NCBI RefSeq assembly: GCF_001427285.1
Contig: NZ_LMFV01000017.1
Location: 1 to 36,829 of the forward strand
DNA from: Mesorhizobium sp. Root552
Lineage (GTDB): Bacteria > Pseudomonadota > Alphaproteobacteria > Rhizobiales > Rhizobiaceae
Direction of reading: 5' to 3'
DNA length: 36,829 nt
The position numbers and the translations under genes are program-made. The first letter of the stretch is position 1. The number at the start of each line of letters is the position of its first letter. Below are positions 23,888-31,594 of the stretch, one piece after another. Under the pieces are notes generated by a model. It worked only from the letters and a program-made list of their open reading frames with translations, searched no databases and was not told where the DNA came from.

Positions 23888-25729
23888 TTACACGCGCACC
23901 TTCACATAGGTGCCCGGCGCTTCCCCCAGCGCTTTCAAATGCTTGCCGGGAATACGCGCCGCGACGCGGGTGCCTTCGCGGGCCTCGATCCACTCTTGCC
24001 AGTTCGGCCACCACGAGCCCGGCGTTTCCTTGGCCTTGGCGAACCACTCGTCGAAATCGCCCACCGGCTTGCCGCCGGTCCAATGCTGGTACTTGTTCAT
24101 CTGCGGTGGGTTGATCACGCCAGCGATGTGTCCGGACCCGGCCATCACATAGTCCACCTTGCCGCCGAAATACTTGCAGCCGAGAAACACCGAGCGGGCT
24201 GGCGCGATGTGGTCTTCCTTCGCGGCGAGGTTGTAGATCGGGATGGTGACGTCGGCCAGCGAGACGGTGCGACCGGCAAGCTCCATGCGTCCCTGCGAGA
24301 GGTTGTTCTCGAGGTAGCAGTTGCGCAGGTAGAATGAATGGTTGGCCGCCGCCATACGCGTCGAATCGGCGTTCCAGTAGAGCAGGTCGAAGGGCAGGGG
24401 ATCCTTGCCGCGCATGTAGTTGTTGACGACATAGGGCCAGATCAGGTCGCCCGAGCGCAGCATGTTGAAGGCCGTCGCCATCTTGGTGCCGTCGAGATAG
24501 CCCTTCTCGTTCATCGAGCGCTCGACCGCCGAAACCTGGTCCTCGTCGACGAACACTTTGAGGTCGCCTGCATAGGTGAAATCCACCTGCGTGGTGAAGA
24601 AGGTGGCGGAGCGGATGCGCTCGTCGCCCTCTTGCGCCAGAAGCGCCAGCGCCGCGGCCAGAAGCGTGCCGCCGACGCAGTAGCCGATGGCGTTGACCTC
24701 GCGCTCGCCGGTCTCCTTCTCGATGGTGTCGAGGCCGTATTGCAGGCCTTCGCGGATATAGGCTTCCCAGCTCTTGGTGCCGTGGCGTTCGTCCGGGTTG
24801 ACCCAGGAGATGACGAAAACCGTATGGCCTTGCTCGATCGCCCAGCGGATGAAGGATTTTTCCGGATTGAGGTCGAGTATGTAGAACTTGTTGATCCAGG
24901 GCGGGCAGATCAGAAGCGGACGCTTCAGCACCTTCTCGGTAGTCGGGGCGTACTGGATGATCTCGGCGACATCGCTGCGGCCGACAACCTTGCCAGGCGT
25001 CACGGCGACGTTCTTGCCGATTTCGAACTTGGTGTAGTCGGCCTGCCGAAGCTTCAGGTCGCCCTTGCCGGCGGCAATGTCCTCGGCCAGCATCTTCATG
25101 CCCTTGACGAGGTTCTCGCCGTTCGAGGCGACCGTTTCGCGAAACAGTTCCGGATTGGTCAGGATGAAGTTCGACGGCGAAATCGCGTTCGACACCTGCT
25201 TCATGTAGAAGCTCGCCTTGTGGCGGGTGTGCTCGTCCAGCCCGTCGGCGCGCTCGACAAGGTCGGATGCCCAGCGTGAGGTGATGAGATAAGCCTGTTT
25301 CAGGAAGTCGAAAAAGGCGTTCTGGCTCCATTCCGGGTCCTGGAAGCGCTTGTCGCCGCGTTCGGGCTTGATCGATTCGCTGCTTGGCTCGCTCCCTTGC
25401 GGCGTCGCCACTTTCGAAATCGCATTGGCCCACACGTTCATGTATCCGGCGAAAAGCTGCGTCTGCGCCTCCAATGCGCGCTGCGGGTCGGAAAGCCAGT
25501 ATTCGGTGAGCTTGGAGAACGTCTTGACCATGTCTGCCACCGGCTCGGCGACGTGGTCGCGCACTTCGCCCTTCTCGCGCGGCTCCACCCAGGCCGACGC
25601 AGCCTTTCCGGCCTGCTCGACCATGCGGGCAAGGTTCAACGCAAAGCGTTCAGGATCCTTCACAAGATACTGTTCGGCGGAAGAGGGCGCTTCGCTTTCT
25701 GCTTTGCCTTGGCCGGGTTTTTCGGACAT
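23888..25729 (-). CDS. phaC: Class I poly(3-hydroxyalkanoate) synthase
   Basis: A 613-residue polymerase that joins (R)-3-hydroxyacyl-CoA, mostly 3-hydroxybutyryl-CoA, into PHA on granules. The nucleophile Cys351 lies in the lipase-box-like GYCVGG, with Asp506 (KEDHIAP) and His534 (GSGHIAGVINPP) completing the triad. The conserved PPWINKFYILDL and WNADSTRMA are also present. The start at 25729 (MSEKPGQGKAESEA) is chosen for family length; GGAGGAA lies upstream at a rather long distance, and a further in-frame ATG (25765) would add 12 residues. The N-terminus is normal for class I; no phaA/phaB or phasin lies next to it. It is divergent from the lipoprotein at 25826. Confidence 0.95.
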   Translation of the reverse strand: MSEKPGQGKAESEAPSSAEQYLVKDPERFALNLARMVEQAGKAASAWVEPREKGEVRDHVAEPVADMVKTFSKLTEYWLSDPQRALEAQTQLFAGYMNVWANAISKVATPQGSEPSSESIKPERGDKRFQDPEWSQNAFFDFLKQAYLITSRWASDLVERADGLDEHTRHKASFYMKQVSNAISPSNFILTNPELFRETVASNGENLVKGMKMLAEDIAAGKGDLKLRQADYTKFEIGKNVAVTPGKVVGRSDVAEIIQYAPTTEKVLKRPLLICPPWINKFYILDLNPEKSFIRWAIEQGHTVFVISWVNPDERHGTKSWEAYIREGLQYGLDTIEKETGEREVNAIGYCVGGTLLAAALALLAQEGDERIRSATFFTTQVDFTYAGDLKVFVDEDQVSAVERSMNEKGYLDGTKMATAFNMLRSGDLIWPYVVNNYMRGKDPLPFDLLYWNADSTRMAAANHSFYLRNCYLENNLSQGRMELAGRTVSLADVTIPIYNLAAKEDHIAPARSVFLGCKYFGGKVDYVMAGSGHIAGVINPPQMNKYQHWTGGKPVGDFDEWFAKAKETPGSWWPNWQEWIEAREGTRVAARIPGKHLKALGEAPGTYVKVRV

Positions 25730-25825
25730 GGTTCGCGCGGTTCCTCCCGAAGCCTTTGTTGACATGGTACCATGAGACGGCTGATAGGGTCCAACAAGGT
25801 CTACCGCGCCTTTCACGGATGCAAC

Positions 25826-26242
25826 ATGACACATAGTATCGCAAAGGTTGTTTTTTTTGGCATGGGCTTTCTTGGCCGCGGCGCGGCTTTGGCAGGCTTG
25901 CTTGTGCTGGCTGCATGTTCCACCGCCAACATCGAGGATGCGGCGCCGGCGGCGAATTCGGCGTCCACCGGGCCCAACCTGGTCGGCCCGAAGGACACCG
26001 GGGCGTTTCCCAACCTCAACATCCCCGCTCAGCAGGCCGCTCCCCAGTTCACCGATGAAGAGGCGAAGGCAAAGCTCGCCGCCTTGAACGCCGACAATGC
26101 TGCGGCTCGCAATCCGGCCCGCGCGTCAGGCGCGAAGGATGACAGCTCTTCGCTCAACGCCTTGGCCAGGAGCCACGGCAAGGACACGCTGAAAGAGATC
26201 GAAGGCAAATGCGATCCCGCCCTCGACCCGACTTGCAAATAG
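25826..26242 (+). CDS. Small lipoprotein, unrecognised
   Basis: A 138-residue protein from the ATG at 25826. The lipoprotein signal peptide ends in LVLAAC (Cys31), so it should be lipidated and membrane-anchored. The mature part is Ala/Asn-rich with a helical stretch (FTDEEAKAKLAALNADNAAA) and two Cys near the end (GKCDPALDPTCK), which may form a disulphide. It is divergent from phaC and lies 46 bases before the aminotransferase gene, possibly in the same transcript. Function unknown. Confidence 0.75.
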   Translation: MTHSIAKVVFFGMGFLGRGAALAGLLVLAACSTANIEDAAPAANSASTGPNLVGPKDTGAFPNLNIPAQQAAPQFTDEEAKAKLAALNADNAAARNPARASGAKDDSSSLNALARSHGKDTLKEIEGKCDPALDPTCK

Positions 26243-26288
26243 GGGTATATCGCGCCCGACTTCGCGCCACTCGATTGCTGGAACTGAC

Positions 26289-27506
26289 ATGGAAGAGTTT
26301 CACAAGGTTCGCCGCCTTCCGCCCTACGTTTTCGAGCAGGTAAACCGGCTGAAGGCCAGCGCGCGAGCGCGTGGCGCCGACATCATCGATCTCGGCATGG
26401 GCAATCCGGACCTGCCGACGCCCAAGGCCATCGTCGACAAGCTGTGCGAAGTCGTGCGCGATCCGCGCACGCACCGCTATTCTTCCTCGCGCGGCATCCC
26501 CGGCCTGCGCCGCGCCCAGGCCAATTATTATGCCCGCCGCTTCGGTGTGAAGCTCAACCCGGATACGCAGGTCGTCGCGACGCTCGGCTCCAAGGAAGGC
26601 TTCGCCAACATGGCGCAGGCCATCACCGCGCCCGGCGACGTGGTATTGTGCCCCAACCCGACCTATCCGATTCATGCCTTCGGCTTCATCATGTCGGGCG
26701 GCGTCATCCGTTCCATGCAGGTCGAGCCGGATGACGGCTTCATCCCGGCGCTGGAACGCGGCGTGCGCCACTCCATCCCGAAGCCCCTGGCGCTGATCCT
26801 CAACTACCCGTCAAATCCGACGGCGCTGGTCGCTTCGCTCGACTTCTACAAGGACGTCGTCGCCTACGCGAAGAAGAACGACATCATCATCCTGTCCGAC
26901 CTTGCCTATTCGGAGATCTATTTCGACGGCAATCCGCCGCCTTCCGTGCTGCAGGTTCCGGGCGCGATGGACATCGCGGTCGAGTTCACCTCGATGTCGA
27001 AGACCTTCTCCATGCCCGGTTGGCGCATGGGCTTTGCCGTTGGCAACGAACGCCTGATTTCGGCGCTCACCCGCGTGAAGTCCTATCTCGATTACGGTGC
27101 TTTCACGCCGATCCAGGTTGCGGCGACCGCTGCGCTGAACGGCGATGGCTCGGACATTGCCGAAGTGCGCGATGTTTACCACAAGCGCCGCGATGTCATG
27201 GTCGATGCCTTCGGCCGCGCCGGCTGGCCTATCCCGGCGCCGGCGGCCTCGATGTTTGCCTGGGCGCCTATCCCCGAGCAGTTCCGCCCGCTCGGCTCGC
27301 TGGAGTTCTCCAAGCTCCTGATCGAGCATGCGGATGTTGCCGTGGCTCCAGGCGTGGGCTTCGGCGAGCATGGCGATGAATATGTGCGCATCGCACTGGT
27401 CGAGAACGAGCATCGCATCCGTCAGGCTGCGCGCAACATCAAGCGCTTCCTGTCCACGAGCGCGAAGCAACCCAACAATGTGGTTCCGCTCTCCGCGCAC
27501 CGCTGA
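26289..27506 (+). CDS. alaC: Class I aminotransferase, AlaC/LL-DAP-aminotransferase-like
   Basis: A 405-residue PLP enzyme of fold type I. The cofactor lysine is K238 (SMSKTFSMPGWRMGF); other family marks are LNYPSNPTA (about 172-180), the Asp of SDLAYSEIYF and the C-terminal substrate Arg in EYVRIALVENEHRIRQ. Alphaproteobacterial members next to hom are usually called alanine or LL-diaminopimelate aminotransferase. AlaC-like glutamate-pyruvate transamination is the more likely role. The gene directly precedes hom (46-base gap), so a joint transcript for amino acid synthesis is likely. The gene symbol is tentative. Confidence 0.88.
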   Translation: MEEFHKVRRLPPYVFEQVNRLKASARARGADIIDLGMGNPDLPTPKAIVDKLCEVVRDPRTHRYSSSRGIPGLRRAQANYYARRFGVKLNPDTQVVATLGSKEGFANMAQAITAPGDVVLCPNPTYPIHAFGFIMSGGVIRSMQVEPDDGFIPALERGVRHSIPKPLALILNYPSNPTALVASLDFYKDVVAYAKKNDIIILSDLAYSEIYFDGNPPPSVLQVPGAMDIAVEFTSMSKTFSMPGWRMGFAVGNERLISALTRVKSYLDYGAFTPIQVAATAALNGDGSDIAEVRDVYHKRRDVMVDAFGRAGWPIPAPAASMFAWAPIPEQFRPLGSLEFSKLLIEHADVAVAPGVGFGEHGDEYVRIALVENEHRIRQAARNIKRFLSTSAKQPNNVVPLSAHR

Positions 27507-27552
27507 GGGCTTTGCCGCATTCCACGAGATTTGAAGAGGGACGTCGCCAGTC

Positions 27553-28866
27553 ATGGCTGAAGCACTGCGCATTGGGATAGCCGGCCTCGGCACGGTTGGA
27601 GCATCTGTGGTCCGTGTTCTGGCGGACAAGGCCGCCGAGCTGACCCGCCAGTGCGGCCGCGACGTGGTGGTCACCGCAGTCTCGGCTCGCGATCCCAAGC
27701 GCGATCGCGGCGTTGATCTCAGCGCGGCCAAGTGGTTCGACGATCCGGTGGAATTGGCGCAGAAAGCCGATATCGATGTTTTCGTCGAACTGATCGGCGG
27801 CGATGAAGGCCCTGCGCGGGCTTGCGTGAAGGCCGCCCTCGACGCTGGCCGGCATGTGGTCACGGCCAACAAGGCGCTTCTGGCCAAGCACGGCGTGGCG
27901 CTGGCCGAAGCGGCGGAAAAGCGCGGCGTGCTGTTGAACTACGAGGCGGCGGTCGCCGGCGGCATTCCCGTCATAAAGACCATGCGCGAGGCGATGGCCG
28001 GCAATTCGGTAAACCGCGTGTTTGGCATCCTGAACGGCACCTGCAACTATATCCTCACCCGCATGGAAGCAGAGGGGCTGTCGTTCGAGGATTGCCTCAA
28101 GGACGCCCAGCGCCTCGGTTATGCGGAGGCCGATCCGACCTTCGACATCGAGGGCAACGACACCGCCCACAAGCTTGCCATCCTGACCAGCCTTGCCTTC
28201 GGCACCAAGATTGCCGCCGACAGCATCTATCTGGAAGGCATCTCCAACATCACCCAGGCCGATATCCGCGCCGCGGGCGAGCTTGGCTATCGCATCAAGC
28301 TTTTGGGCGTTGCCCAGCGCACCGAAAGCGGCATCGAGCAGCGCGTGCACCCGACGATGGTGCCGACCGCATCGGTGATCGCGCAGGTCAACGGCGTCAC
28401 CAATGCGGTGGCGATCGAGACGGATATTCTGGGCGAATTGCTGCTCTCCGGTCCGGGCGCGGGCGGCAACGCCACCGCTTCCGCCGTGGTTGGCGACATT
28501 GCCGACATCGCCAAGAGCCGCCCCGGCTTCCAGCACGGCCCGGTGTTCGGGCGTCCCGCCAAGGAACTGCGGCCTTACAAGAAGGCGCAGATGCGCTCCC
28601 ACGCCGGCGGTTATTTCATCCGCCTCACCGTGCACGACCGCATCGGCGTGTTCGCGGCCATAGCGCGGCGCATGGCCGATAACGACATCTCGCTGGAATC
28701 GATCGTCCAGCATGCCGACGGCAAGGAAGCGCTCGCGCAAAAGACCGTCATCCTCGTCACGCATGAGACGACGGAGGCGGCAGTGCGCAAGGCTGTCGAG
28801 GGCGTCACCAAGGACGGCCACCTGACCTCGAAGCCGCAGGTCATCCGCATCGAGCGGGCCGAGTAG
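27553..28866 (+). CDS. hom: Homoserine dehydrogenase
   Basis: A 437-residue enzyme reducing aspartate semialdehyde to homoserine with NAD(P)H on the way to threonine, methionine and isoleucine. The Rossmann motif GIAGLGTVGAS is at 8-18, the catalytic core includes NGTCNYILTRM and EADPTFDIEGNDTAHKL, and a C-terminal ACT domain (from about 353, YFIRLTVHDRIGVFAAIA) gives feedback control, probably by threonine. GAGGG lies upstream. The usual rhizobial order continues to glpX; here a toxin-antitoxin-like pair and two small genes lie in between. Confidence 0.96.
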   Translation: MAEALRIGIAGLGTVGASVVRVLADKAAELTRQCGRDVVVTAVSARDPKRDRGVDLSAAKWFDDPVELAQKADIDVFVELIGGDEGPARACVKAALDAGRHVVTANKALLAKHGVALAEAAEKRGVLLNYEAAVAGGIPVIKTMREAMAGNSVNRVFGILNGTCNYILTRMEAEGLSFEDCLKDAQRLGYAEADPTFDIEGNDTAHKLAILTSLAFGTKIAADSIYLEGISNITQADIRAAGELGYRIKLLGVAQRTESGIEQRVHPTMVPTASVIAQVNGVTNAVAIETDILGELLLSGPGAGGNATASAVVGDIADIAKSRPGFQHGPVFGRPAKELRPYKKAQMRSHAGGYFIRLTVHDRIGVFAAIARRMADNDISLESIVQHADGKEALAQKTVILVTHETTEAAVRKAVEGVTKDGHLTSKPQVIRIERAE

Positions 28867-28914
28867 TGCTGACGCTCCATATATAGCCGGCATGAGCAAT
28901 GAATGACCGTTTAG

Positions 28915-28966
28915 TAGTGCATCAGGCGCACTATTTATTGACTTAGTGCATTGCATGCACTATTTT
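28915..28966 (+). promoter_or_regulatory. Promoter with two 19-bp palindromic operators for the DUF4160/DUF2442 pair
   Basis: TAGTGCATCAGGCGCACTA (28915-28933) and TAGTGCATTGCATGCACTA (28944-28962) are inverted repeats of the same design. Between and over them lie TTGACT (28938-28943) and TATTTT (28961-28966) with 17-base spacing, a near-consensus promoter. The second palindrome fills the spacer, so a bound antitoxin would block RNA polymerase. Confidence 0.8.
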
Positions 28967-28989
28967 CGCACCGTTGAATCGAGTGCGGC

Positions 28990-29217
28990 ATGCCAACCAT
29001 TGTCACTATCGGCAAGATAAAAATCCAGATTTACGCCGACGATCACAACCCGCCGCACTTTCACGTTCTAAGTGGAGACGACGAAGCGCTAGTGTCGATT
29101 CAAGACTTGCAGATTTTCCGAGGACAGCTTCGGCGGCGCGATTTCGATACCGCCATAGAGTGGGCGAGGGCACATAGAGAGGAGTTGGAACATGAGTGGA
29201 ACCGCCTCAATGCCTGA
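28990..29217 (+). CDS. DUF4160 protein, putative toxin of a toxin-antitoxin pair
   Basis: A 75-residue protein with the DUF4160 pattern: MPTIVTIGKIKIQIYADDHN, then PPHFHV near residue 21-26 and ending EELEHEWNRLN. DUF4160 proteins usually sit directly before a DUF2442 protein and are thought to be toxin-antitoxin pairs. Here the second gene starts 26 bases before the stop, and the promoter has paired palindromes, both typical of such systems. The biochemical target is not known to me. It lies between hom and glpX as an extra cassette. Confidence 0.8.
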   Translation: MPTIVTIGKIKIQIYADDHNPPHFHVLSGDDEALVSIQDLQIFRGQLRRRDFDTAIEWARAHREELEHEWNRLNA

Positions 29218-29671
29218 CGATTTCATCACTGTTGGCCGCCCGCTTCCGCGCATCGCCTCCATCATGATTGACGACCGCAAGCGCGTGCGTGTGACATGGC
29301 GAGACGGTGGCGTCACGACGGTTGATCTAGAACCTGTCATACAAAGTCATCGAGCATTTATCCCGCTGCGGGAAGATGATGACCTGTTCCATACCCTGCG
29401 CGTCAATGAGGACGGCAACGCCATCCGGTGGGACGACGATATCGAGTTGTCCGCGGAATGGCTGGAACGGTTGCCTCCGGTCGGCATGGAGAACGTAGAA
29501 TTCAGGCAGGCAATGAAGATGCTTGGCCTGTCGTTGGAGGGCATGGCGGCTCAGCTCGACGTTTCGCGCCGCCTCGTTGCTTCATATCGTGGTGTACAGC
29601 CTATTCCGGCCCATATCGCGCTGGCTGTAAGGTATTTGGTGGAACGCGCGACGCTCCGCCACGCGCAGTAG
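29192..29671 (+). CDS. DUF2442 protein with C-terminal helix-turn-helix, putative antitoxin
   Basis: A 159-residue protein; GAGGAG lies just before the ATG at 29192, inside the toxin gene. The N-terminal part (about 15-85, RVTWRDGGVTTVDLEPVI, AIRWDDDIELSAEWLERL) is the DUF2442 fold. The C-terminal part (about 98-155, MLGLSLEGMAAQLDVSRRLV, IPAHIALAVRYL) fits an HTH, which most short DUF2442 proteins lack. It is thus a good candidate to bind the palindromes at 28915-28962 and repress its own operon while neutralising the DUF4160 partner. Confidence 0.8.
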   Translation: MSGTASMPDDFITVGRPLPRIASIMIDDRKRVRVTWRDGGVTTVDLEPVIQSHRAFIPLREDDDLFHTLRVNEDGNAIRWDDDIELSAEWLERLPPVGMENVEFRQAMKMLGLSLEGMAAQLDVSRRLVASYRGVQPIPAHIALAVRYLVERATLRHAQ

Positions 29672-29775
29672 TCAACCCTGTCATTTTCTCCGGCCGGCCT
29701 TGCGGGATGGAACCTTAGCGAGGCCCGCGCCGTTGTCCCCTCGTGCGTTTTGCACTTCTCAAAGAGGGACACTCT

Positions 29776-29943
29776 ATGGCTGGAAGCGTTTTAATCAGCA
29801 TCCTGATCACCTTCCTGGTGATCGTTCTCATCCTTTACCTCGTCCAGCGCCTGCCGCTCGATGGGCGCACGCGCCAGATCGCGCAGGTCGTCGTGATCAT
29901 CATCGGCATCATCTCGATGCTGAAATACCTCGCGGTGTTCTAG
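29776..29943 (+). CDS. Two-helix small membrane protein (Thivi_2564-like)
   Basis: A 55-residue protein with AGAGGGA just before the ATG at 29776. Two hydrophobic helices (SVLISILITFLVIVLILYLV and IAQVVVIIIGIISML) are joined by a short polar loop (RLPLDGRTRQ). Size and pattern match the Thivi_2564 family of tiny inner-membrane proteins of unknown role. It precedes a DUF883 membrane protein by 54 bases. Confidence 0.7.
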   Translation: MAGSVLISILITFLVIVLILYLVQRLPLDGRTRQIAQVVVIIIGIISMLKYLAVF

Positions 29944-29997
29944 CCGCGCCATTCTGCCCGCCCGTAAGCTCATGACTTTGCCCGAAAGGAAACCGAC

Positions 29998-30336
29998 ATG
30001 GCTGACACAGTGAAGGCCGAAGACGTTCAGGAAACGATGAAGAAGCAGATTGCCGAGCTTCGTCGCGAGATGAACAAGATCAACAAGGCCCTCGCCGAGC
30101 GGGCAGAGGAAGTAGCCGAGCAGGCCTCGGGCTGGTACGAGGCTGCGTCGGACAGGGCATCGCGCACCGCACAACAGTTGAAGACCGGCGCGCGCAGCGT
30201 TTCCGAGACGGTTCAAAACAATCCGGGCACGGTGTCGAGCGCCTTGGTTTTAGGTGGCGCCATCGGTCTTCTTGTCGGCATGATGATCGGCCAGTCCGGC
30301 TCTCGCGAACGCGACTGGTACAGTCGCTGGCGCTAG
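29998..30336 (+). CDS. DUF883 (ElaB/YqjD-like) membrane protein
   Basis: A 112-residue protein with AAAGGAA upstream. A long amphipathic coiled-coil region (about 5-75, KKQIAELRREMNKINKALAE) is followed by one Gly-rich membrane helix (ALVLGGAIGLLVGMMIG) and a short basic tail (YSRWR). ElaB/YqjD-type proteins are C-tail-anchored inner-membrane proteins that bind ribosomes in stationary phase in Escherichia coli. The same role here is an inference. Confidence 0.8.
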   Translation: MADTVKAEDVQETMKKQIAELRREMNKINKALAERAEEVAEQASGWYEAASDRASRTAQQLKTGARSVSETVQNNPGTVSSALVLGGAIGLLVGMMIGQSGSRERDWYSRWR

Positions 30337-30456
30337 GCAAAACGGTAAGTTTTGACGTCTTTTCGGGTTGCCGATACGCCGGAAAATTCCACGGCTCCGC
30401 TGTCTCGGCGGGGCCGTTCGACTTTCAATCGATTGATATCGTTGATTGCCGCAGAA

Positions 30457-30503
30457 CTCCTTTTGGGGGACTTGCTGTTGTCATGAGCCTTTGACAAAAG
30501 GAG
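30457..30503 (+). promoter_or_regulatory. Inverted repeat in the glpX leader
   Basis: CTCCTTTT (30457-30464) and AAAAGGAG (30496-30503) can form an eight-pair stem with a 31-base loop about 50 bases before glpX. The right arm carries a Shine-Dalgarno-like AAGGAGG without a start codon nearby. The remaining 30337-30552 sequence shows a GC-rich hairpin-like stretch near 30390-30420 and no gene. Confidence 0.35.
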
Positions 30504-30552
30504 GCCTCGTTCCAGAGGGTGGAACGCGGCAAAGAGGGTTTCAAAAGACATC

Positions 30553-31536
30553 ATGAATGCGGCACAAAAGATCGGCGCGAGCCTCGACCGGGTTCTCACC
30601 ATGGAGTTGGTGCGCGTAACCGAGCGCGCGGCTGTCGCCGCTGCCAGGCTGCGCGGGCGCGGCGATGAAAAGGCCGCCGATCAGGTTGCCGTCGATGCCA
30701 TGCGCAAGGAGCTGAATCACCTGGCCATCAAGGGCACGGTGGTGATCGGCGAGGGCGAGCGCGACGAGGCGCCGATGCTCTACATCGGCGAAGAGGTTGG
30801 CACCGGCAAGGGTCCATCCGTCGACATCGCGCTCGATCCGCTGGAAGGCACCACCATCTGCGCCAAGAACCTGCCCAACGCGCTGGCGGTGGTCGCGCTT
30901 GCCGAGAAGGGCAGCCTGCTCAACGCACCCGACGTCTACATGGACAAGATCGCCATCGGCCCCGGCTACCCCGAAGGCACCATCGATATCGATGCCTCGC
31001 CGGCCGAGAACATCGCCAGCCTTGCCAAGGCCAAGGGGGTCACCATCGGTGAAATCACCACCTGCATTCTAGATCGGCCGCGCCATGCCAAGCTGATCGA
31101 GGCGGTGCGCGCGACCGGCGCTGCCATTCGCCTCATCGGTGACGGCGATGTTGCAGGCGTCATCCACACCACCGACCCCGAAGAAACCGGCATCGACCTT
31201 TATCTCGGCACCGGCGGCGCGCCGGAGGGCGTACTGGCTGCGGCGGCGCTGCGCTGCACCGGCGGCCAGATGCAGGGCCGTCTGATCCTCGATACGCCTG
31301 AAAAGGTGGCCCGCGCGGCCAAGATGGGCATTTCCGATCCGAAGAAGGTCTATCGCACCGACGAGATGGCGCGCGGCGACGTGCTGTTTGCCGCCACCGG
31401 CGTCACCGACGGCAACATGCTGCAGGGCGTCAAGTTCGGCCGCAACTACATCACCACCCACACCATCGTTCTGCGTTCGTCTTCGCGCACGGTGCGCGAG
31501 ATCAAGGCGCGGCATCAGGATCTGGACAAATTCTGA
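30553..31536 (+). CDS. glpX: Fructose-1,6-bisphosphatase class II
   Basis: A 327-residue enzyme that removes the C1 phosphate of fructose 1,6-bisphosphate in gluconeogenesis; some members also act on sedoheptulose bisphosphate. Metal and substrate motifs are clear: EGERDEAPMLYIGE (67-80), DPLEGTT (95-101), LIGDGDVAGVI and GTGGAPEGVLAAAALRC. AAGAGGG lies upstream of the ATG. It is followed by recJ at 58 bases, the order usual in Rhizobiales. Confidence 0.95.
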   Translation: MNAAQKIGASLDRVLTMELVRVTERAAVAAARLRGRGDEKAADQVAVDAMRKELNHLAIKGTVVIGEGERDEAPMLYIGEEVGTGKGPSVDIALDPLEGTTICAKNLPNALAVVALAEKGSLLNAPDVYMDKIAIGPGYPEGTIDIDASPAENIASLAKAKGVTIGEITTCILDRPRHAKLIEAVRATGAAIRLIGDGDVAGVIHTTDPEETGIDLYLGTGGAPEGVLAAAALRCTGGQMQGRLILDTPEKVARAAKMGISDPKKVYRTDEMARGDVLFAATGVTDGNMLQGVKFGRNYITTHTIVLRSSSRTVREIKARHQDLDKF

Positions 31537-31594
31537 TTCCGCCGCTGGTGGCGGTAGCCTACAGTCGCGCCGCAATGCGTGGGCGTGACTGACG

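Noticed and set aside
23868..25433. A second 521-codon frame on the same strand as phaC
   Set aside because: It is a shifted frame of phaC; only the phaC frame has the catalytic Cys, Asp and His motifs.
27439..28956. A 505-codon minus-strand frame opposite hom
   Set aside because: Hom is certain on the plus strand; the antisense frame has no motif and ends in the toxin-antitoxin promoter.
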